A stretch of 17,598 nt of DNA from CAZDYP01 sp964509505 (GCA_964509505.1 CAZDYP010000109.1:1-17598), one strand, 5' to 3'; shown: positions 1 through 6,577, numbered from the stretch's first letter. Made by a program: numbers and translations. The notes: generated from the letters alone by a model not told the origin.

Positions 1-848
1 AATTGCTGCGCCGTCGGTTGTACGCTGAACAGAAAGTATGACCATAGCATTGCCACGATGGGGCTCGCCGTGAGCATGAGCGCGTGCATGGAAACTTTCA
101 GCCGCCGCAACACCAGATAGTATAACCCGCGACTGATGACGATGTCCACCGTGCCGACGACCAGCAACCAAAGCCACGCTTCCGCGCTCGGCCATTGCCA
201 TTGCCCCAACCCCACCGACGCGATGAACAGGAACAGCGCCATCACCGTCACGCGCCATAAGAAGAACTCGATGAACCAGATGTCCGAGCCGTAACGCTTC
301 ACGATGGCCGCGTGCAATGCATAGCAACACGACGAACACAAAATCATCAAGGCGCCGATGCGAAGGTAGTCGCTGGGTTGGAATGTGATGATACCCACGC
401 CGAGCAAACAGATGGCTGCGCCGATGGCTTGCGCGCGGCTCAGTCGCTCGTGCAACCAAACGACGCCAAAGGCGATGCTGAACAATGTTACCGTTTGATT
501 GAGCAACGCCGCCGCGCCCGGATCAATGAACTTGATGGCGGCAAATGTAATGCTGGTGCTGGTTGCCGTCAACGCGCCAATGGCTACAAAGAACCAGAGG
601 TGGCGACGCAACGTCGTCCAACGATAGCGCCCTTGCGCTGCGGCGAATACGCCGATTTGCGCGGAGGCGATGGTGATGACCCAGAACGCGGCGACGACGG
701 GCGGCAAATAAGCGCTCAGAATCTTCGCAAAGACCAAGTGCATGCCGTCAATCATCAACAAGGCGCACACGAGCCATGCGGTCGGCGCAGCTACTGACAG
801 TGCGCGTCTTTCGACGGGTAAAACGACGGTTTGAGATTGTTCACTCAT
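1..848 (-). CDS. EamA/DMT-family membrane transporter, C-terminus cut by window edge
   Basis: Reading leftward from ATG 846-848 there is an open frame of 282 codons with no stop before the window edge. The protein begins MSEQSQTVVLPVERR and is almost entirely hydrophobic segments joined by short basic loops, the pattern of the 10-TM drug/metabolite transporter superfamily. The first EamA half carries an Asn/Gln-containing helix (LLNQTVTLFSIAFGVVWLHE) followed by the characteristic short amphipathic helix and a GAAICLLGVGII segment. The second half begins near residue 160 and reads to the edge, where the VVGTVDIVISRG and SPIVAMLWSYFLF segments match the second repeat. It probably exports a small metabolite or amino acid; the substrate cannot be inferred. 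The Shine-Dalgarno is weak (AAGAG about 10 nt upstream). It is divergent from the sugar permease at 1057. Roughly 15-30 residues are probably missing. Confidence 0.85.
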   Translation of the reverse strand, partial: MSEQSQTVVLPVERRALSVAAPTAWLVCALLMIDGMHLVFAKILSAYLPPVVAAFWVITIASAQIGVFAAAQGRYRWTTLRRHLWFFVAIGALTATSTSITFAAIKFIDPGAAALLNQTVTLFSIAFGVVWLHERLSRAQAIGAAICLLGVGIITFQPSDYLRIGALMILCSSCCYALHAAIVKRYGSDIWFIEFFLWRVTVMALFLFIASVGLGQWQWPSAEAWLWLLVVGTVDIVISRGLYYLVLRRLKVSMHALMLTASPIVAMLWSYFLFSVQPTAQQ

Positions 849-923
849 GAAGTATAGACTCTTTTAGGATTCGTGTTCAGTGTTCGGCATTCAGCGTCAC
901 TATGCACGGCGCACTGTTTTACC

Positions 924-929
924 ATTATA
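924..929 (-). promoter_or_regulatory. Candidate -10 box for the EamA transporter
   Basis: The minus strand reads TATAAT here, a perfect -10 hexamer about 75 nt upstream of the transporter start codon. No good -35 hexamer lies at 16-18 nt, so this is only a partial promoter match. Confidence 0.35.
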
Positions 930-964
930 CCGACACAACCAACAAATTGCCGCCTGAAAGGTGT

Positions 965-994
965 TTGACAAGATTTTTCTGCGTGCCATATAAT
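965..994 (+). promoter_or_regulatory. Sigma70-type promoter for the sugar ABC permease genes
   Basis: TTGACA (965-970) and TATAAT (989-994) are both perfect consensus hexamers separated by 18 nt. Transcription should start near 1001, giving a leader of about 55 nt. The leader contains a small hairpin (CTGAT 1025-1029 with ATCAG 1036-1040) just before the AGGAG ribosome-binding site at 1048-1052. This is the strongest promoter match I found in the window. Confidence 0.7.
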
Positions 995-1056
995 CACGCC
1001 GCACTGTCAGGTCAGTATCATGTTCTGATGGGCTAATCAGCTCGCGTAGGAGACTT

Positions 1057-2064
1057 ATGGCTACACAAACGGCGCAACTGACTCGCGCGCGCGTCGGGCA
1101 ACGCCTTTCGTCCAGACAATGGCGCAGACTGCGCGAAATGCTGTTGGGCTATGGCTTGCTGGCGCCTGCGATTATCCTCCTGGTCATCTTTGAATTTTAT
1201 CCTATCTTCTATGGCTTGTATATTAGCGCGTGTCGTTGGCGCATTGGCTTGGGCTGTGTCGAGTTCATCGGCATTGAGAACTTCACGCGCGCCTTCGGCG
1301 ACATGGATTGGTGGGAGTCGGTGCTGACAACGACCACCTATGCGCTGATCTCTGTGCCGGTCCAATTGGGGCTCGGTCTCTTCATTGCTTACCTCCTATT
1401 CCAAAACATCCGCGGCAAAGAATTTTTCCGCATCATGTTCTTCGTGCCCTACATCACCGCCACCGTCGCTTCAGCAGCCGTGTGGGCTTATTTGTATAGT
1501 CCTGACAAAGGGCTCATCAACACCCTCGCCAAATGGTTCGGCCTTCCCACCTTGAGATGGTTGGGCGAGGCGAAGGGCATCTTCACGATTATGGCGAATG
1601 GCATCGGCGTAACGGACTGGCCCACCTGGGCCGCGGGCCCCTCGCTCGCGCTCATCTCTGTCTTGATCTACACCACCTGGGTTTTCGTCGGCTACGACAT
1701 CGCCATCTTTCTCGCAGGGCTAGGCAACATTCCCACCGAGCTGTATGAGGCAGCGCGCATTGACGGCGCGAGCGGTTGGAGTTTGTTTCGTCACATCACG
1801 TTGCCCTTGCTCTCGCCGACGATTTTCTTCTTGTTGATTTTGACCGTCATCGGCGTGTTCAAAGCGTTCAATCATATCTTCATTATGACGGGCGGCGGGC
1901 CCAACGACACGACGCGCGTATCTAGCATTTATATCTTCGACCAGTTGTTACAACCGGCACGCTACGGTTACAGCGCCGCCCTTTCGATCTTTCTCGGCGC
2001 GTTGATCCTGCTTATCACCGTTATTCAGAATCGCGTGGCAGGCAGTCGCGTAGTGTACGATTGA
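1057..2064 (+). CDS. Sugar ABC transporter permease, MalF/UgpA type (CUT1)
   Basis: This is one of two integral-membrane subunits of a CUT1 carbohydrate importer. The 335-residue protein has a basic cytoplasmic N-terminus and a first membrane helix at about residues 30-55 (YGLLAPAIILLVIFEFYP), the usual opening of this family. At least five more hydrophobic segments follow. The EAA loop that docks on the ATPase is clear at residues about 227-250 (ELYEAARIDGASGWSLFRHI), followed by LPLLSPT. The ATG at 1057 has AGGAG 4 nt upstream and follows a strong promoter. An extra hydrophilic stretch at about residues 160-195 lies before the EAA-bearing helices and may shape the periplasmic face. The second permease starts 30 nt after its stop, so the two are surely cotranscribed. 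The transported sugar is unknown. Confidence 0.93.
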   Translation: MATQTAQLTRARVGQRLSSRQWRRLREMLLGYGLLAPAIILLVIFEFYPIFYGLYISACRWRIGLGCVEFIGIENFTRAFGDMDWWESVLTTTTYALISVPVQLGLGLFIAYLLFQNIRGKEFFRIMFFVPYITATVASAAVWAYLYSPDKGLINTLAKWFGLPTLRWLGEAKGIFTIMANGIGVTDWPTWAAGPSLALISVLIYTTWVFVGYDIAIFLAGLGNIPTELYEAARIDGASGWSLFRHITLPLLSPTIFFLLILTVIGVFKAFNHIFIMTGGGPNDTTRVSSIYIFDQLLQPARYGYSAALSIFLGALILLITVIQNRVAGSRVVYD

Positions 2065-2094
2065 TAAATTAGAGCTTAGAGCTTGGAGATTGAT

Positions 2095-2991
2095 ATGGCA
2101 TCTCTCGCGCAAACTCAGACGCGCCCCCCACAACGAGATTGGGGCAAGATCTTCATTTACACCATCCTCATCGTCGGCGGCATCATTTCGATCATGCCAT
2201 TTATCTACATGATCATGACCTCGTTCAAGTCGTTGGGCAGCGTCATCACCAACAACCTCTGGCCCTGGTGGCCCCTCGGCAGCGAGCCATTGCAATTCCA
2301 AAACTACGCCGAAGCTATCCGCAAAGTCGGCACGGATACGCAATGGCAAATCCCGTTGGTGTATCGCTATTTCATCAACAGCGTAGTCACGGCGCTGGCG
2401 ACCATCGGCGGCGTGTTAATCACATCCGTGTTGGCGGCGTACGCGTTGACGCATATCGAGTTGCCCGGGCGTAACTTCTTGTTCATCCTCATCTTGGCGA
2501 CGATCATGGTGCCGAACGATTTGACGCTGGTGCCAAAGATCGTGATGATGTTCAACTTTGGTTGGTACAATACCTATGCCGCGCTCATCGTGCCGTTCCT
2601 CGCCAGCGTCTTTGGCATTTTCTTGCTGCGCCAATTTTTCTTGCAAATTCCCAAAGACCTGTTCGAGGCGGCCGTGCTCGACGGCGCGGGACATTTGCGC
2701 TATTTGTGGACCGTCGTCGTGCCGTTGTCGCGTCCCGCCATCGTCACGATTGCATTGCTGAACTTCATCGCCTCGTGGGACAGCTTCAAATGGCCCCTGC
2801 TCGTCACGCGCGACAGCAACATGCGCGTGCTAGGCGTCGGCTTGCAACAATATCTCGCCTCCGAAGGCGGCACCAATACCCACTTGATGATGGCCTTCGC
2901 CTCGCTCGTCGTGATTCCCGTCATCGTCTTCTACTTCTTCACGCAAAAATACTTCACCGAGGGCATTTCACGCACGGGCATCAAGGGATAA
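2095..2991 (+). CDS. Sugar ABC transporter permease, MalG/UgpE type (CUT1)
   Basis: This is the second membrane subunit of the CUT1 importer. The protein opens with a cytoplasmic stretch (MASLAQTQTRPPQRDWGK), then a membrane helix and the family hallmark PFIYMIMTSFKS. The EAA loop is at about residues 187-210 (KDLFEAAVLDGAGHLRYLW) followed by VVPLSRPAIVTI. The C-terminus ends in the usual QKYFTEGISRTGIKG. I chose ATG 2095 over the in-frame TTG at 2083, because GGAG at 2085-2088 sits 6 nt ahead of the ATG and overlaps the TTG region. The spacer from the upstream permease contains a short phrase-like repeat (AGAGCTTAGAGCTTGGAG). No ATPase follows. The binding protein comes next after 390 nt, an order (permeases first) less common than binding protein first. 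Confidence 0.93.
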   Translation: MASLAQTQTRPPQRDWGKIFIYTILIVGGIISIMPFIYMIMTSFKSLGSVITNNLWPWWPLGSEPLQFQNYAEAIRKVGTDTQWQIPLVYRYFINSVVTALATIGGVLITSVLAAYALTHIELPGRNFLFILILATIMVPNDLTLVPKIVMMFNFGWYNTYAALIVPFLASVFGIFLLRQFFLQIPKDLFEAAVLDGAGHLRYLWTVVVPLSRPAIVTIALLNFIASWDSFKWPLLVTRDSNMRVLGVGLQQYLASEGGTNTHLMMAFASLVVIPVIVFYFFTQKYFTEGISRTGIKG

Positions 2992-3138
2992 GGTAGCACA
3001 CAGTGGCAATAGGTCCGGTGAAGAGCCAATTGCAAATGCGCTACAAACAGAATTTCACGCGCACGCATTACAGCGTAAAATCAAGGTGGGCTGTCACAAA
3101 ACGGCGTAATTTCGAAAGGCGTGAGTCTTGCCTTAGAA

Positions 3139-3271
3139 AGTGTTTTGAAACTATCAGACCGAGACCCTAACGGTTTCGCTGGCAAGCAAAAAGTATTTCA
3201 CGCAGGCTTTCGGCGCCACTGGTGAACCCGCTGCGCCAGAAAAACCTTTAGGGTCTGAATTTCAAAACACT
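3139..3271. repeat. 133-bp imperfect palindrome (MITE-like or structured leader element)
   Basis: The outer arms AGTGTTTTGAAA (3139-3150) and TTTCAAAACACT (3260-3271) are perfectly complementary over 12 bp. The next arms AGACCCTAA (3162-3170) and TTAGGGTCT (3248-3256) pair perfectly over 9 bp. Pairing continues inward with two 1-2 base mismatches through GGTTTCGCTGGC (3172-3183) and GCCAGAAAAACC (3235-3246). A bulge of 11 nt on the left faces 3 nt on the right. The apical region is about 50 nt. It lies in the 5' region of the binding-protein transcript. It carries no reading frame. It could be a non-autonomous transposon relic, a dispersed palindrome or a folded RNA leader. Confidence 0.7.
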
Positions 3272-3280
3272 CTTATCAAA

Positions 3281-3378
3281 AAGGAGGTGATGTCAGCTCA
3301 TACCACCAGAGCGAATAACCGATTTTTTCCATGTTCGTTTAACTACAATCATTAGTGATCTTCTGAGGAGGAGAAACT
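3281..3378 (+). promoter_or_regulatory. Double Shine-Dalgarno leader of the sugar-binding lipoprotein
   Basis: AAGGAGGTGA at 3281-3290 is a full-length complement of the 16S rRNA 3' end, yet it lies 92 nt ahead of the real start codon. A second site, AGGAGGAGAAACT at 3366-3378, sits at the normal distance from ATG 3382. The same two elements in the same order precede the other binding-protein gene on the opposite strand (13987-14070). The role of the distal site is unknown. Confidence 0.65.
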
Positions 3379-3381
3379 CAC

Positions 3382-4869
3382 ATGCGTAACACAAAATTCG
3401 CGCTTGCGTTGTTGGTAATGAGCGCGTTGCTGTTGAGCGCCTGTTCTGCGCCTACGACACCCGCCGCGCAACAACAACCACCGCAAGCGCAACCAACCCA
3501 AGCGCCTGCCGCGCAACAACAACCGCCGCAAACGCAACCAACCCAAGCGCCCGCCGCCGTGATCAAAGTCGAGAACCCACCCAAGAGCGCTGAACAGGTG
3601 GATGCGATTGACATCAAGGATAAGAAAGTCGAAGTGACCTATTGGCACAATCGCCCACAGAAAGACCAAGAATTTTTGCAGGCGATGTTGGACGAATTCA
3701 ACAAGTCGAACCCCTACGGCATCAAAGCCAAAGCCGAAATCGCGGGCGCGTCGTACCCCGATGTTTATAACAAAGTGAACGCAGCGATTCAAGCCAATCA
3801 GCCGCCCGAAATTTCGGTGGCATATCAGAATCAAGCCGCAACCTATCGCGCGTCGAATGCCGTCATTGACCTGACGCCGTTCATCAAGAGCAAGAAGTAC
3901 GGCTTGAGCGACGCCGATTTGAAAGATTACTTCCAGGCGTTCATTGACAGCGACAAAAATCCGCAGTTCAAGGGCGAAGTGCTGGGCTTCCCCACTCAAC
4001 GCTCGTTGGAAGTGATGTACGTCAATTTAGATGGTTTAGCGGCCGCAGGTTACAAAGAGGTGCCAACCGATTGGAAGACGTGGGAAGAGGCGGCGTGCAA
4101 ATTCAGCGACGCGTCGAAGAACAAATACGGCTTCGCCATTCGCCACGATGCGTCGAACTTCGCCTCGCAAGTGTTCGCGCGCGGCGGACAGATTTTGGCC
4201 AGTGATGGCTCCGCGTATGTCTTCAACAGTCAAGCTGGGGTGGACACAGTCGCCACATTGCAACGCATGATCAAGAACAAGTGCGCGGTCGAGATTCCCA
4301 CCAGTGAGCGCTTCGGCGAGCAGAATCGCTTCGGCAATGGCGAAATCCTGTTCGTGTTCGGCTCATCGTCGGGCCTGCCATTCTACAAAGAAGCAGTGGA
4401 CAAGGGCGGCAAACACAAGTGGGACATCGCGCTGCTGCCGCAAGCCGACCCCAACAAAAAGGCGATGAACCTCTACGGCGCGAGCGTATCAGTTTATAAG
4501 ACGACGCCCGAGAAAGAGCTAGCCGCGTGGCTCGTCATCAAGTTCTTGGGCGAGAAAGAGCAGACCTCGCGCTGGGCCATCAACACGGGTTACTTGCCTG
4601 TGCGCCAGAGCGCCCGTGACGACGTGGTGAAAGCCTACAAGGCTAATCCCGCGTGGGGCAACGTCGCCGATTCGTATGCGAAGATGTTCGATTGGTTCCA
4701 GTATGCGAAGATCGAAGCGCCCGTCGCAGGCTACGACCCCGTGCGTTCGTTGATTGACAAGGACGTGCTCAGCAAAGCCATCAGCGATATGAGCGCCGAT
4801 CCGAAGAAGTTGGTGGATGACGCTGTGAAGAAGGCAAATGACATTCTCAAAGAGAATGCGCCGAAGTAG
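3382..4869 (+). CDS. Sugar-binding lipoprotein of CUT1 ABC importer (family 1 SBP)
   Basis: This extracytoplasmic receptor captures a carbohydrate and delivers it to the two permeases upstream. The 495-residue precursor starts MRNTKFALALLVMSALLLSAC, a lipoprotein signal peptide with lipobox L18-S19-A20-C21; Cys21 would be lipidated. A flexible linker follows, made of two near-identical 15-residue units (AAQQQPPQAQPTQAP, residues 28-42 and 43-57). The mature domain then begins with VEVTYWHNRPQKDQEFLQAM and has the two-lobe features of the MalE/UgpB family, including PEISVAYQNQAATYRA, a GEVLGFPTQRSLEVMYVNLDGL hinge stretch and FGEQNRFGNGEILFVFGSSSGLPF. The start is fixed by GAGGAGGAG 8 nt upstream. 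It has its own elaborate leader and a strong terminator 19 nt after the stop. The ligand is not predictable from sequence alone; glycerol-3-phosphate-type ligands are also possible in this family. Confidence 0.93.
   Translation: MRNTKFALALLVMSALLLSACSAPTTPAAQQQPPQAQPTQAPAAQQQPPQTQPTQAPAAVIKVENPPKSAEQVDAIDIKDKKVEVTYWHNRPQKDQEFLQAMLDEFNKSNPYGIKAKAEIAGASYPDVYNKVNAAIQANQPPEISVAYQNQAATYRASNAVIDLTPFIKSKKYGLSDADLKDYFQAFIDSDKNPQFKGEVLGFPTQRSLEVMYVNLDGLAAAGYKEVPTDWKTWEEAACKFSDASKNKYGFAIRHDASNFASQVFARGGQILASDGSAYVFNSQAGVDTVATLQRMIKNKCAVEIPTSERFGEQNRFGNGEILFVFGSSSGLPFYKEAVDKGGKHKWDIALLPQADPNKKAMNLYGASVSVYKTTPEKELAAWLVIKFLGEKEQTSRWAINTGYLPVRQSARDDVVKAYKANPAWGNVADSYAKMFDWFQYAKIEAPVAGYDPVRSLIDKDVLSKAISDMSADPKKLVDDAVKKANDILKENAPK
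3463..3552 (+). repeat. Two tandem 45-bp units encoding the lipoprotein linker
   Basis: Units 3463-3507 and 3508-3552 encode AAQQQPPQAQPTQAP and AAQQQPPQTQPTQAP. They differ at only a few bases, one of which changes Ala to Thr, so the duplication looks recent. The linker tethers the binding domain to the lipid anchor. Confidence 0.85.
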
Positions 4870-4887
4870 GCGAGCGGGTAAACGAGG

Positions 4888-4925
4888 AAACGGGTGGACA
4901 AGGAATTGTCCACCCGTTTTGTTTA
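4888..4925 (+). terminator. Rho-independent terminator of the sugar ABC cluster
   Basis: AAACGGGTGGACAA (4888-4901) and TTGTCCACCCGTTT (4906-4919) form a perfect 14-bp stem with a GGAA tetraloop, followed by a T-rich tail (TTTTGTTTAT). It lies 19 nt beyond the TAG stop of the binding protein. Confidence 0.92.
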
Positions 4926-4948
4926 TCTGATAAGTGTGGTGTAGTTGA

Positions 4949-5014
4949 ACCGCGAAAAGGCAAAGAGCGCGCAGAAAACCCAAAAACTCTTCGCGCTCTT
5001 CGCCTCTTCGCGGT
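4949..5014. repeat. Hairpin repeat of the CCGCGAAGAG…CTCTTCGCGG dispersed family
   Basis: Arms 4949-4971 and 4992-5014 are complementary over 23 bp with two mismatches, both of the G-U type, and a 20-nt loop. The core phrases are ACCGCGAAAAGG on the left and CCTCTTCGCGGT on the right. Two related elements occur at 10980-11050 and about 15254-15340. It sits in the convergent space between the sugar cluster and the P450 gene. Confidence 0.7.
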
Positions 5015-5047
5015 GAAATAGTTCCAACTGCGTAACGCCTATCGGAC

Positions 5048-5087
5048 AAAGAAAGAAGAAAGGGTAGAGCCTCTTTCTTCTTTCTTT
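5048..5087 (-). terminator. Terminator-like hairpin after the P450 gene
   Basis: AAAGAAAGAAGAAAG (5048-5062) and its exact complement (5073-5087) form a 15-bp stem with a 10-nt loop, 6 nt beyond the P450 stop codon. The right arm is pyrimidine-rich and the left is purine-rich, so it may work in both directions, though a clean uridine tail is lacking on the minus strand. Confidence 0.6.
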
Positions 5088-5093
5088 TATCCA

Positions 5094-6065
5094 TTATCCC
5101 AACACAACGGGCAACTTTCGCGGGCCCCGCACGGTGCCGCGCGACCATGTGACCGCTGCAGGGTCTGCGAGNNNNNNNNNNNNNNNNNNNNNNNNNNNNN
5201 NNNNNNNNNNNNNNNNNNNNNNNNNNNNNNNNNNNNNNNNNNNNNNNNNNNNNNNNNNNNNNNNNNNNNNNCGCGCGCGGTCTGCTGGCTGGCTGGCGAG
5301 ATGCCAGAGGCTTGCGCCAATCGCGCTCCAGGTCGTATCAATGCCCGCAATCAAGATGAGCCGCAAGGTGCCAAAGAGATGCGGCGCCGAGAGCGGCTGA
5401 CCGTCTATGCGCGCGTCCAACAAGAAGCTAATGAGATCGTCGCCGCGTTGCAATTGCTTTTGCGCTACCTGCGCCCGAAAATAATCAAGCATCTCATCGC
5501 GTTCCTCCGCGCCGTCGTTATTGTTGTTGTCGTACTCGGTGATGCTCTCGTCGAGAATCTCGTGAATCCAGGCGCGGAACATATCGCCGTCTGATTCGGG
5601 GATGCCCAGCATGTGCGCGATGACCCGCACGGGAATGTGTTGCGCGTAATCCACGGCAGCGTCGCAGCGTTCACGCCCAACGATGGCGTCCAACAATTCA
5701 TTGCAAAGTTTGCGCGTCAGCGGCTCCAGCTTCTTGATGGCATTCGGCGAAAACGCCGGCAGCAACAATTTGCGGGCAGGGGTATGCGCGGGCGGGTCAG
5801 ACGTGATGGGCGGGACGGGAATTGGATTCTCGACACGCTGCTCGCGCACCACGACGCGCCGCGAAGAAAAATGCGTCGTGTCATAAGCGATGGCGCGCAC
5901 GTCTTCGTAGCGCGAAGGGAAGTAAACGCCGCGAAAGCGATTCGTGTGTGCGATGGGACATTGCTGCCGCATTTCATCCCAAATCGGAAATGGGTTCTCG
6001 ACCCAACGTGGGTCCGTATGATCGAAATCAGTTGCCCAATCAGAGGCAGGAGGGCGTTCAGACAT
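5094..6065 (-). CDS. Cytochrome P450 monooxygenase, interrupted by assembly gap
   Basis: This is a soluble bacterial class I-type P450 that would hydroxylate or epoxidise an unknown small molecule. The N-terminus (DHTDPRWVENPFPIWDEMR) is typical. The C-helix HTPARKLL motif (H94, R98) that contacts the heme propionates is present, and so is the I-helix oxygen-activation motif A240-G-I-D-T-T245. The sequence then enters 100 Ns (5172-5271). It resumes in the same frame with DPAAVTWSRGTVRGPRKLPV, the usual P450 C-terminus. The ExxR motif and the heme-ligand Cys loop (FGxGxHxCxG) are therefore not visible. Family members are about 400 residues, so the real gap is probably several hundred bases. 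ATG 6063-6065 has AAGGAG (6072-6077) upstream. It is probably served by the ferredoxin encoded just upstream at 6280-6495. An odd EYDNNNND tract lies at residues 177-184. Confidence 0.9.
   Translation of the reverse strand: MSERPPASDWATDFDHTDPRWVENPFPIWDEMRQQCPIAHTNRFRGVYFPSRYEDVRAIAYDTTHFSSRRVVVREQRVENPIPVPPITSDPPAHTPARKLLLPAFSPNAIKKLEPLTRKLCNELLDAIVGRERCDAAVDYAQHIPVRVIAHMLGIPESDGDMFRAWIHEILDESITEYDNNNNDGAEERDEMLDYFRAQVAQKQLQRGDDLISFLLDARIDGQPLSAPHLFGTLRLILIAGIDTTWSAIGASLWHLASQPADRAXXXXXXXXXXXXXXXXXXXXXXXXXXXXXXXXXXLADPAAVTWSRGTVRGPRKLPVVLG
5172..5271. other. Assembly gap of 100 Ns inside the P450 gene
   Basis: Exactly 100 unknown bases, a conventional scaffold placeholder rather than a measured length. 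It falls between the I-helix and the C-terminal strand of the P450 and hides its heme-binding Cys. Confidence 0.98.
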
Positions 6066-6094
6066 TAGAAACTCCTTGTGGAAAAGTACACAGG

Positions 6095-6265
6095 AATCAG
6101 GAATTAGGAATCAGTAGTCAGTAGTCGCTCAGTATGCAGAACTCGCGCAAGCTCGCTTTTGCGCACGCGGGATTTGCGCCAATGGCGGATTACAAATCCG
6201 CCGTAAGTCGAACGCACTTTTCCACACATGAACGAATACTGACTACTGATTACTGATTCCTGATT
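6095..6265. repeat. 25-bp inverted repeats flanking a 121-nt interior (between ferredoxin and P450)
   Basis: The left arm at 6095-6119 and right arm at 6241-6265 are complementary at 23 of 25 positions. They are built from the phrases AATCAG, GGAAT and CAGTAGTC. The same vocabulary forms the array at 12124-12187. The interior includes a small hairpin GGCGGATT-ACA-AATCCGCC at 6184-6202 and has no coding content. It separates the ferredoxin stop from the P450 start, so it lies in their shared transcript if they are one operon. Confidence 0.65.
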
Positions 6266-6279
6266 ACTGAACACACTGC

Positions 6280-6495
6280 TCATCGCTCAATGAGGTGAAT
6301 CGCTTGCTCAGGACAATTGACAACAGCCAATCGCGCTTTGCTCTCTAGTGTGGACGTAACCATGCCATCGCCAATCACGATGGCATACCCCTCATCATCG
6401 GATTCAAATAATTCTGGCGCTAACGCGCAACAACGATTGTGTCCTTGACAGCAGGCTCTATCTACAACCACCTTCAACTTGGCGGGGGCGCTCAT
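6280..6495 (-). CDS. Small 3Fe-4S-type ferredoxin, likely P450 redox partner
   Basis: This 71-residue acidic-core electron carrier is expected to pass electrons from an NAD(P)H reductase to the P450 encoded next downstream. The cluster motif is C16-QGHNR-C22 with a distal C61-P62. The position that is a second Cys in 4Fe-4S ferredoxins is His19, as in the small single-cluster ferredoxins that accompany actinobacterial-style P450s. These hold a [3Fe-4S] cluster or a His-ligated [4Fe-4S]. The ALAPELFESDDEGYAIV stretch is also typical. Two extra cysteines (C15, C23) flank the cluster ligands. AAAGGAG 8-9 nt upstream of the ATG fixes the start. A candidate promoter lies about 50-80 nt upstream. 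No ferredoxin reductase gene is present in the window. Confidence 0.9.
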   Translation of the reverse strand: MSAPAKLKVVVDRACCQGHNRCCALAPELFESDDEGYAIVIGDGMVTSTLESKARLAVVNCPEQAIHLIER

Positions 6496-6548
6496 GCAAT
6501 TCTCCTTTCGTGGGAATCAATCACAGCCATATCGCAACGTGATGCGGT

Positions 6549-6577
6549 CTTATACCCGAAAGTGTGACAAGTGGCAA
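6549..6577 (-). promoter_or_regulatory. Candidate sigma70 promoter for ferredoxin-P450
   Basis: On the minus strand TTGCCA (6572-6577) is followed after 17 nt by TATAAG (6549-6554). This predicts a start near 6542 and a leader of about 47 nt. The -35 box lies inside a GGCAAATGGC-type repeat array, so part of the match could be accidental. Confidence 0.45.

Larger units (their letters stand above)
2992..3381 (+). other. 390-nt non-coding spacer with large inverted repeat and leader
   Basis: No convincing gene lies between the MalG-type permease and the binding protein. The first 145 nt show nothing I can interpret. From 3139 to 3271 there is a 133-bp imperfect palindrome. From 3281 to 3381 there is a leader with two Shine-Dalgarno sequences (both listed separately). 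A 21-codon reading frame (ATG 3290 to TAG 3353-3355) follows the first Shine-Dalgarno very closely, but it has no counterpart in the similar leader at 14070, so I do not call it a gene. Confidence 0.6.

Noticed and set aside
312..797. Plus-strand 161-codon open frame
   Set aside because: It is the antisense shadow of the EamA transporter, with unlikely composition and no ribosome-binding site.
3290..3355. 21-residue leader-peptide frame after the distal Shine-Dalgarno of the sugar-binding protein
   Set aside because: The ATG is only 2-3 nt from the Shine-Dalgarno core and the equivalent leader at 14070 has no comparable frame, so coding is unsupported.
3352..3999. Minus-strand 215-codon frame rich in Arg/Leu/Gly repeats
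   Set aside because: It is antisense to the binding-protein gene and its repeats mirror the duplicated linker.
6077..6226. Two DnaA-box-like nonamers (TTTTCCACA on opposite strands)
   Set aside because: About one match is expected by chance in a window this size; there is no dnaA/dnaN context or AT-rich unwinding region, so no origin is claimed.
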